Assembly (NCBI GenBank): GCA_019633425.1
Contig: WSUB01000435.1
Span: 1 to 11,092, forward strand
Direction: 5' to 3'
Origin: Tulasnella sp. 424
Taxonomy: Eukaryota > Basidiomycota > Agaricomycetes > Cantharellales > Tulasnellaceae
Length of the DNA: 11,092 bases
Under the pieces are notes generated by a model, which did not search any database, was not told the DNA's origin, and was given only the letters and a program-made list of their open reading frames with translations. Shown piece by piece: positions 1 to 7,643 of the stretch (position 1 is its first letter; each line of letters begins with the position of its first letter). The translations under genes were made by a program, and so were the position numbers.

Positions 1-3000
1 CAATTGTCTGCGGCGGCTCCCAACGCTCAAGCAACGCCCGCCGACCAAGGGACTGGGTCGACGGATTCGACTTCCGGCGCATCTTCAACTCAAAAATCAG
101 CATCGCATGTTCCCGAGGACAGGGAATCTCGACATTCGATTCGCGTAGAAGCTCTCATCACTGCCAGAAAGACTTTCAAAGCTGTAGAAATCGCGTCTGG
201 ATCGATTCCTGTCGCTGGGAACTTCGTCGCGGCCGCTGCTAAGGTGGGATTGGCCTTCGTGGAATCGATTCAGGTAGGTTGAGCCTCAGTGCCTTCGTTA
301 CGTTTGATCCTGACGAGAACTTCTCAGACTATGGACAGCAACGATGACGTGGCAAAGGATTTAGGTTCACAGACGGCTAAGCTGTCTACGCTGCTCGCAA
401 ACCTAACCAAGAGCCCGAACGATGCCCATGGGGAAGGTATAGCGACCCATATTGGGGACTTGCAAAAGTACGTTACTATCACTGCTCTGATTACGTGTAC
501 TTACGCTTTGACCAGAGAGCTCCTTCAAATGCACGCCAAAGTTAAAGAATGGGAGTCGTTGGGTCGCTTTGACAAAGCTTTTCACTCTCGCGACCATGCA
601 GAAGCGTTGAAGGGGTATCAGGGAACAATTCAAACGGCCCTGGAGGAATTGCAAGTCAGTACAGCGACACTTTATCTTTGAATGCTGGCCAGCTAAATTC
701 ACCTGCGACCAGCTCCTTGTGGGTATCGACACCCGCAGTATCATAATCGAACTTAGTGAGTTCCCTCAATTCCACAACAGCGTACTTGTCTGACCTCACA
801 CCTCAGAAAATAGTGAAGAACAACGTCGCCTTCTTAAGTGCCTTGGAGATGGAAAATACGGAGCACGAGGAAATACGGTTGAGGATGTTACTTGCTTTCC
901 GGGGACAAGAGTGGGGATATTGGAGCGTATCGACACCTGGATACGAGATTCGTCTACGGATGATCGGGTGCTATGGATTCGCGGGATGGCTGGGAGAGGG
1001 AAGTCGACCATTGCTTCGACGGTGGCTCACACCTGGAATTGCCGAGCCTCCTGCGCGATCTTCCATTTCCGTCGTGGACAGAACAAGCTAAACACGCGTG
1101 TTGTTTGTGCTCTTGCCAAGCAACTCGCAGGCAGCTTGGTGCCAGACGTCAGAAATGCGGTCATCGAGAGTGTGCGGGAGAACGAGGACATTGCCGATAA
1201 ACGACTTGAGGAGCAGTTCAGGACCCTGTTTGTAACTTCACTAACGAAGCTTGACAATCAGCCCTACCCAGTCCTCATTGTCGTTGATGCCCTCGACGAA
1301 TGCGATGACCCAATGGACGCCATCGACCTTGTCCGCCTCATTGATCGATATTCGCCATCATTCCCCACTACCGTCAAATTCCTCCTCGTATCTCGTCCAG
1401 AGACCCATCTCATTCGTGCCCTCGAACCCAAGAAATGGCGGCTGGAGGACCTGGACACGGCTGACGATGTGTCAGGTGACCTCGAGCGGTTTATTCAGCA
1501 AGCCTGTAAGCAAATCCGAGACTCTGACTCCGACGTTCCGAAGGAATGGCCTTCGTCCGGGGACATCAGTCGGTTAGTGGAGATGTCCCAAGGTCTATTC
1601 CAATGGACCCGCACAGCAATCACGTATATGCGCAGCGGGTCGCCCGTGGGTCGATTGCGAGAACTACTCAAGCGTCCTTCAAAGTGGAGCGGGCTTGACG
1701 ACTTGTACCACCAGATCCTCTCGAAAGCGTTTGAGACCGTCCGGCTAGATCCGGAGCGGGAGGATCTATTGCAACGAGTATTAGGATTTATCGTAGTGGC
1801 GCCATATCCGATCTCTCTCGACGTTATTGCTGGGCTGTACCAGGATGACACCCTGGTCGAGGAGATGGATCAGGCGGACATCATCCTGTTCTTCCGGAAG
1901 GACCTCCTCGCCGACCTCAGTTCCCTCCTGTTCATCCCAACATCATCCAATGAACCAATACGCCTGATGCACACCTCTATCCACGATCTTCTAGTCAGCG
2001 AGCTTCGATCCAAGCAGAAACCTTACTACATCGACATCGTCCAGTGTCATCAGCAGCTAGCCAGCCTTTGCCTTGGCTCCATGCTAGGCCAGCTGAAGGA
2101 GAACATTTGTAACTTGTCAGACCTTTCGAAAGCGATCTCGGAGGTTCAGGGCATTGCGTCACAGGAGGTGTCCAAGGCCCTTCGGTATTGCTGCCAGTCA
2201 TGGTCAACTCATCTGATGGAGGGAATCAAGTGGCCAAACCCGGGCACCAATGCTAGCACTACAATAGAAGCCGATTTCAAATTGTTCGGCACGGAGAAGG
2301 TCATGTGCTGGCTGGAGGTTATGAGCCTAGTCGGAGCTACGACGGATGCGATGCGAATGGCGAGGCGTGTGTATCAATGGTGTTCGGTGAGTAGAAAAGC
2401 GCATGTTCAATGTCTTGAAGCAGCTAGGTGACTGATTGGAACTCGTAGCAATGCCCTGTTGAAGGATTCGAGTTCAATTCGCTCGCGCCATTGTGGAATG
2501 ATGTCCAGCGTTTCATCACCATGTTCTCGGAGCCGATTTCATTCGGACCTCTCCATATTTACGCTTCGGCGCTTCCTCATTGTCCTGTAAAGACGGAAAT
2601 ATGGAACCTGTACGGCGAACACGCGAAAGTTCGAACTCTTCAGGGACACCAGACTTCAGTTTGGCCATCGAATATCTGGACTCGATCGACCAGTGCCCCG
2701 GTGAACACGGTTGCATTTTCACCAGATGGAAAGCTGCTAGCATGTGGATCCGACGACCACACCATCCACCTCTGGGATCCTCAGACCGGAACAGCGATCG
2801 GTGATCCACTCACAGGTCACAGCGACTGGGTTTGGTCCGTCTGCTTCTCACCCGATGGCAAGCTTCTGGCATCCGGGTCCCAAGACAAGACAGTTCGACT
2901 TTGGGATCCTCGGACTGGAATGACAGTCGGTGAGCCACTCACGGGTCACAACGTGTCGGTTCAGTCCGTCTGCTTCTCGCCCGATGGGAAGCTTCTGGCA

Positions 3001-4551
3001 TCCGGGTCCGGTGACCAAACAATTCGACTTTGGGATCTTCAGACCGGAATGGCAGTCGGTGAGCCACTCACGGGTCACAACGGGTCGGTTGAGTCCGTCT
3101 GCTTCTCGCCCGATGGGAAGCTTCTGGCATCCGGATCCGGCAACGAGACAATTCGACTTTGGGATCCTCAGACCGAAATGACAGTCGGTGAACCACCCAC
3201 GGGTCACAACGGGTCAGTTCAGTCCGTCTGCTTCTCGCCCGATGGGAAGCTTCTGGCATCCGGGTCCGGTGACCAAACAATTCGACTTTGGGATCCCCAG
3301 GCCGGAACCGCCGTGGGCGAACCAGTCATGGGTCACAGCAACTCTGTCATGTCCGTCTGCTTCTCGCCCGATGGGAAGCTTCTGGCATCCGGGTCCGGTG
3401 ACAAGACGATTCGATTCTGGGATCCTCAGACTGGAACCGCAGTCGGTGAACCACTCAATGGTCACAGTGATTGGGTTAGATCTGTCTGCTTTTCACCCGA
3501 TGGCAGGCTTCTAGCTTCTGGATCCGATGACATGACAATTCGACTTTGGGATCCTCAGACCGGAACAACAGCTGGTGAGCCACTCACAAGTCACAAAAAG
3601 TCAGTTCAGTCCGTCTGCTTGTCACCCGATGGCAAGTATCTGGCATCCGGATCCAGTGACGGGGCAGTTTGGCTTTGGGATTGTCAGACCGGAGCGGTGG
3701 TTGGTGAACCACTCACGGGTCACAGCGTGGACGTTATCTCCGTCTGCTTCTCCCCCGATGGCAAGCTTTTGGCATCCGGCTCCGGAGACGAGACAATTCG
3801 AATTTGGGATCCGCAGACTGGAACTGCGGTCTTTGAGCCCCTCACGGGTCACAGCGGCTCGGTTATGTCCGTCTGTTTCTCAGCCGATGGTAGGCGTCTG
3901 GCATCTGGATCCGCCGACAAGAGAATTCGACTTTGGGATCCTCGGACCGGAACAGAGGTCGGTGAACCATTCAAGGGTCACAGTGATTACGTTAGGTCTG
4001 TCTGCTTCTCACCCGATGGCAGGTATCTGGCATCCGGATCCGATGATGAAGCAGTTCGACTTTGGGATCCTCAGACCGGAGCGGGTGTTGGTGAACCATT
4101 CGAGGGTCACAGTGATTACGTTAGGTCTGTCTGCTTCTCACCCGACGGCACCCATCTGGCATCTGGATCCGACGACGGAACGGTTCGACTTTGGGACCTG
4201 CAGACCCGAAGGGTGCTCGGAGACCCACTCACAGGCCACAATGGATGGGTGACATCCGTCCGCTTCTCGTCCAATGGCAACCATCTCTTGGCAAATTATC
4301 GGGGTGGCGGTTTTGCCGCATGGGATGTGAACACACATCAAATACTTGACACCCCATCCGATCTTCTCGGCTGTTCAACTGTAGGGTTTCAAGATCGTTG
4401 GATAGTTGTATCTTCCTCCCGCTTCTTTTGGCTTCCTTCATCATACTGGGGCAATTACGAACGTCAGGTTATCCTCTCTGGAAAACTACTTTTTGTCCTT
4501 TGTAACTATGACCTTTCCATTTTTGATGTTTCTCAGATACTCGAGCTCTGA
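1..4551 (+). CDS. NACHT-WD40 STAND receptor (fungal NLR) with MLKL/HeLo-like N-terminal bundle, 5'-partial
   Basis: Exons as read by eye: 1-273, 328-467, 516-654, 713-755, 807-2386, 2449-4551. They join in frame to 1425 residues plus a TGA stop; the start codon lies upstream of the window. Domain order in the partial protein: an S/T/A-rich linker (1-45); a helical region (about 50-198, with SGSIPVAGNF, KVGLAF and DDVAKDLG segments) resembling the MLKL-type four-helix bundle; NACHT with Walker A GMAGRGKST (258-266, K264), Walker B ending DALDEC (359-364) and a SRPE motif (394-397); a helical bridge ending in DVQRF and LHIYASALP (743-768), typical of basidiomycete NACHT-WD40 proteins; about 13 WD40 repeats (804-1362); and a short tail. 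Known for the family: STAND NTPases in which WD40 senses, NACHT switches, and the N-terminus triggers cell death in non-self recognition. Inferred: this protein acts the same way in the cytosol. The NACHT-WD40 class is near certain; the N-terminal assignment is moderate. Confidence 0.9.
150..755 (+). other. Coding region for MLKL/HeLo-like four-helix bundle of gene 1
   Basis: Exons 1-4 (end of 1-273, 328-467, 516-654, 713-755) encode alternating amphipathic helices. The pattern is a Gly/Ala-rich helix with SGSIPVAGNF and a run of four alanines, a helix with SNDDVAKDLG, a helix with KVKEWES, and a helix with ALEELQ. This order matches what I know of the MLKL N-terminal and HeLo-type bundles, which act as membrane-perturbing executors when released. 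The assignment rests on pattern memory only. A generic coiled coil is the main alternative. Confidence 0.6.
274..2448 (+). other. Five spliceosomal introns of gene 1
   Basis: The introns are 274-327 (54 nt), 468-515 (48), 655-712 (58), 756-806 (51) and 2387-2448 (62). Donors are GTAGGT, GTACGT, GTCAGT, GTGAGT and GTGAGT, and all acceptors are YAG. CTGAC-type branch sites are visible at 310-314 and 790-794, and CTGAT just before the 62-nt intron's acceptor. Removing them restores one reading frame with sensible phases (0, 2, 0, 1, 0) and bypasses in-frame stops. Each position and length is matched exactly in gene 2, which strongly supports the calls. Confidence 0.9.
911..1660 (+). other. NACHT NTPase coding region of gene 1
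   Basis: This part of exon 5 carries the P-loop GMAGRGKST (nt 983-1009), a hydrophobic strand ending in the Walker B/NACHT signature DALDEC (nt 1286-1303), and a strand followed by SRPE (nt 1391-1402). The spacing and residues are canonical for fungal NACHT domains. All residues expected for nucleotide binding and hydrolysis are present, so the switch module appears intact. Confidence 0.93.
2683..4359 (+). repeat. In-frame 129-nt tandem repeat array encoding about 13 WD40 units
   Basis: The sequence has a strict 129-nt period (43 codons): unit boundaries fall at 2812, 2941, 3070, 3199, 3328, 3457, 3586, 3715, 3844, 3973, 4102 and 4231 with no indel. Each unit starts with a GH pair (one unit has SH), contains SVCFSPDG and LASGS, and ends in an xLWD-type strand. 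The first unit (from about 2683) is less regular, and the last (4231-4359) is degenerate, with NYRGGG replacing the usual turn. Twelve or more blades suggest two stacked propellers or a flexible solenoid. The units at 2941 and 3199 share a run of about 78 identical bases, a sign of recent amplification or conversion. Confidence 0.95.
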
Positions 4552-5210
4552 TTTGCTAGTCGATACTTGTGGCATTCTCTTCCGATCACGATACTTGCTC
4601 AATTGACATGCGATTGATTTGTTATACGATTTGGGTTGGTCATTCTTCATGTTTAAACGAATCGTTGTCGCATCCGGGAGACATGAGTTGTAATCCAACG
4701 TCATTAGCTCTATTGATCTCGGTTGGTGGTCACATTTGAAATCCTAAATAACTCGTGAGCTTTCCCGTCTTGTTCTCAGTTCGCTATCCACCGTCCTCCG
4801 GATCAGATGAAACAACGGACTGATAGGGGTAGATTGATTGTCCGGTCCGGTCATGGGTTCATTCCTGTGAGGCTCAACGTCGAGATAACGAGAACACCAG
4901 CGTCGGTCTCGAAAGACACTCGTTTCACCGGAAATTCGGCAGTGCGAGTGCACGTTCCCTGCTCATCAAACGGGTACGAACGAACAGCATTATCAGTATC
5001 GCCCGAATAAGAAAATGAACTTTAACAATTATTAACTACGATCTCCCTTGCACGAGATCATCATACATTCAAGCCCGTCCAAGCTCCCATCCCGCATCCG
5101 TCTTTCTCGCCACTCCGCTAGAATCGAGCTACACTAACCCTCAGTTCTGCCGCAAGCCCACTGGTACCAACACATAGCACTTGATAGGAGGTAGCACCGC
5201 GAATAATTAA

Positions 5211-5230
5211 TACCTCAATGTGTAGAGGTA
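5211..5230. repeat. Small perfect inverted repeat (6-bp arms, 8-nt loop)
   Basis: TACCTC at 5211-5216 is the exact reverse complement of GAGGTA at 5225-5230. It lies in an AT-rich stretch of the intergenic region. It could be a regulatory dyad or chance; no function is assigned. Confidence 0.4.
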
Positions 5231-5466
5231 CCGTGCAGATTAAAAATCCGTTAATTTCTGCTCTCGTCGACGGCTGTAGGGCTGATGGCACGTTACCTTG
5301 GGAGGCGAAACCACATTCTCCGACCTTTGCATAATGTTTTGCCAGCCTTCCGTGTTCGCATATCAGTCCTAGCCCTCTTCACTCCCTTTCAACTTGAGCT
5401 GGATCTTTCGAGGACCTTGAAGTGGAAGGGGAGGAGGGGCAGGCTCGTGGAGAAAATGACGACACG

Positions 5467-5492
5467 ATGACGATCGTGCATGACGATCGTCC
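5467..5492. repeat. Two-copy 13-bp tandem repeat containing a palindrome
   Basis: ATGACGATCGTGC (5467-5479) is followed directly by ATGACGATCGTCC (5480-5492), differing by one base. The second copy contains the 10-bp palindrome GACGATCGTC. It may be a duplicated protein-binding site or simple slippage. Confidence 0.5.
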
Positions 5493-6411
5493 CCGCCCCC
5501 GCCGGACAAGACTTCCGTTAGTGTGGATGCGACAATGAGGCTGAGAGTGGTTCGCATGGCGAAGCACAATCGGCGAGTCAAAGCATCGTCAGAATTCACG
5601 CTCCCGACCCACACGCCCAGAGTCTGTAAGTCAAGGGCGAGCCAAGTGCGGTCAGATCGACGGGGTCCCCAGGGCCCGGACCTCTCTCCACAAGTAACGT
5701 CCGTAGCTTGTCCTTTTTTCGTCTTCTTTCACCTGAGTCAGATTTTGTTCTGAGCTTTGAGACTACAAGATGCAAAATGGCAAGTCGGTCTCAATAGCGG
5801 CGAGGTACATATACATACTGTAGCAGAGGTCGGGAGGCAATTCGGACGCGTGTATCGAGTGCATCCATAACGAGAACGACATTGTATTGCGTGGTCTGGC
5901 GGTTTAACATTAATATTACTCTCCATGGTAAAGGAAGAACGGTGGGGGTGACTTAGGATTTTTCGGTGGCCAGACTGCCAAGTTGCGAATGTATGTGTTT
6001 GAAGGAATTGCACTACCCAAAGCTTCTAACGTGATTTCGAGAGACGGCGGAAAGCGGGGGAGGTCGGAGCAAAAGTGGAGCCGAAGGACAGGAGGATGAA
6101 TGGACAGGTCAAGGGGAAAGAGCAGAGCCAAAGTCGGAGGTGTTGCATAAACTCTCCGATGACATGAGAGAGAAATTATCCGGGCCGTTGAACGAGAAAG
6201 CAAGTTGACGGGGTTGAGAGTGTTAGAGCATCAAAGGGAGAGGTTAATTAAACTCTTACAGCAGGAGGATGAGACGGAAAGAAAAGGACAAGTCGGGGGT
6301 GGGGGGGACAATTCAATGATGCGCGGCAAACTCGGGCAAGCAGGCCTCGAGAGCCTCTTGCCTCCATCTCTCTCTCGTCTCTCTCACGTCACCAAGTGAA
6401 AAGAAAGAGCT

Positions 6412-6462
6412 GTAAGTTTCCATCCTCATCACAATAACCCTCGACTAATTACATACCATGCA
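6412..6462 (+). other. Possible orphan intron in the intergenic region
   Basis: A 51-nt stretch begins GTAAGT, has an ACTAAT branch-like motif at 6444-6449 and ends in CAG at 6460-6462. This matches the size and signals of the validated introns in this window. It follows a CT-rich tract (6350-6390). Downstream, a 38-codon frame opens at an ATG (6496) and stops at 6612, and another frame stays open from the acceptor to about 6604. It could mark a small transcribed gene or non-coding RNA, or be a chance match. Confidence 0.25.
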
Positions 6463-7190
6463 GTGTTGTCCCTCACCCGCAGACGAACAGATCTGATGCA
6501 CAGTTTGAATATGGACCGACTGCCAAGACAATGCGCTCAGCACCCCATGATCCAGCAGTTACCCCACCTTCCCTCCCTGCCTTCGAACCCTTTCGTCATC
6601 AGTGACCACTGACCGGGTCTAATGCGACGGCTCCAAGTGCCTACCTCTCACTCGTAACTCCGCTCCAAGGGATTTCGGTCCATAGCTCGTCAATTGACCA
6701 AGGGAAACGGAGCAGGCAACACGGAAGGCGGCCTCGGGCAGCACTACATCAAGTCCATCTCGGCGCTGAGCTCGGAAGTCTCGGCAACGTTTACAACAAC
6801 TTCCATGTTGTGGGGACACCTCCTTCTAGTCGAACGCGAGACGCCCCATTTGTCGCCTACCTCTGCATTGGCATCTCCCTCTCTGCCCGACTAGGCAAAG
6901 GACGGCATCCAACGCGTAACCTCCTAATCAAGAATCCGGCCTGACGTGTGCTTGGAAGCTCTACGCATGCGATTCAATACTCGTTGTCAGGAAGCAGATG
7001 GGGAGCGGACCAACTCACTATAAGGGGACTACTTGGACTACAGCCGTTTCAAGGTGGCCAGACTACATCCGGGAGTTGAGCGAACGCGTTCAACACGGAG
7101 TCTCCTGACTATTCGGAACAATGACGTGTGGTGGAAATGAGAGGGAGGGAGTCGGACGGAGCTTATCTAGTCAAAATAATGGCTTCCTTA

Positions 7191-7198
7191 TTATATGA
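7191..7198 (+). promoter_or_regulatory. Weak TATA-like sequence upstream of gene 2
   Basis: TTATATGA lies about 450 nt before the chosen start codon, in a locally AT-rich stretch. This is far for a core TATA box unless the 5' UTR is long, so the call is tentative. Confidence 0.2.
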
Positions 7199-7564
7199 GC
7201 CCATACTTCTTAGCTAATGAGAGTTGTAGTAAAGAGAGGCACAAAACGCATTTCGCGCCTCAAGCAAGGCTTATCGGCCCTAAAAGGCCCGACTACCAGA
7301 ACTAATCTGCATCACGGAAATTCACGAAATCGAGGTGGATGGGTCGTCAACCGTCCCTCGTTAGCACTTTTTATGATATCAGTCCACGTTATGACCGAGA
7401 GATAAGGGTATCTCTAAGCCCAGCGCTTATACGATAATCCTGCGACACTTGATGTCACTTTCGCTCGAAACACACCTCGACCGAGAATGGAAATTTCTAA
7501 TCAAAGCGCGCGTTCCCCATGAGGCTGTGTCGGACTTGTGGTTTGCAGCGCGGCGACCACAGTC

Positions 7565-7643
7565 AATTCGATCTTCACCACAACCCCTTCTCTTCGCACC
7601 ACTACTAGTCCAGTACCACTTCTGCTTTTACGAATCTTCAACC
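7565..7643 (+). promoter_or_regulatory. Pyrimidine-rich leader and start context of gene 2
   Basis: The 80 nt before the start codon are rich in C and T, as is common around transcription starts and in 5' UTRs of filamentous fungi. They end in ACC just before ATGG, a strong initiation context. The reading frame stays open upstream to an ATG at 7452, so a protein with 64 more residues cannot be excluded. I prefer 7644 because of its context and because the upstream stretch looks like a leader. Confidence 0.45.

Larger units (their letters stand above)
22..2540 (+). repeat. Segmental tandem duplication, left copy (right copy 8443-10970)
   Basis: The segment aligns with 8443-10970 in the same orientation, from AACGCTC to GATTTC/CATTTC. 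The copies differ by only 9 nt in net length, explained by in-frame differences in two exons. All five introns are of equal length although their sequence has diverged. The copies are separated by unrelated sequence and by the WD40 array of gene 1. Confidence 0.9.
4552..7643. other. Intergenic region without a convincing protein gene (about 3.1 kb)
   Basis: The region separates the gene 1 stop codon from the gene 2 start codon. Open frames on both strands are all under 100 codons, none carries a motif I recognise, and none aligns with the flanking receptor genes. I saw no tRNA or rRNA signature. It contains a small hairpin near 5211, a short tandem repeat near 5467, a G-run near 6295, an intron-like element at 6412-6462 and repeated ACGCGT/TGACGTGTG motifs around 6912-7130. 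The left part should hold the 3' UTR and polyadenylation site of gene 1, and the right part the promoter of gene 2; neither can be placed exactly. Confidence 0.7.

Noticed and set aside
2848..4252. Long open frames in other frames and on the minus strand across the WD40 array (up to 225 codons).
   Set aside because: They repeat with the 129-nt period of the WD40 units and exist only because each unit lacks stops in those frames. The encoded peptides show no independent domain.
5131..5524. ACACTAAC (5131-5138) and GTTAGTGT (5517-5524) as termini of a small CACTA-like non-autonomous element.
   Set aside because: Complementarity stops after 8 bases, no target-site duplication is visible, and an 8-bp inverted pair is expected by chance in 3 kb.
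5738..6203. Minus-strand open frames of 91 and 95 codons as a possible gene.
   Set aside because: No recognisable motif, no convincing start context, overlap with each other in different frames, and composition explained by a purine-rich plus strand.
6295..6307. G-run (five Gs, T, seven Gs) as a G-quadruplex element.
   Set aside because: It is one short tract without further spaced G-runs nearby, so the support is too weak.
6961..7018. Minus-strand intron-like sequence (GTGAGT, CTGAC, TAG).
   Set aside because: The flanking minus-strand sequence has stops in all frames close to the donor, so there is no coding context.
7452..7643. In-frame upstream ATG at 7452 as the true start of gene 2.
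   Set aside because: The intervening sequence is CT-rich like a 5' leader and its translation looks non-conserved, whereas 7644 has an ACCATGG context. Kept as an alternative only.
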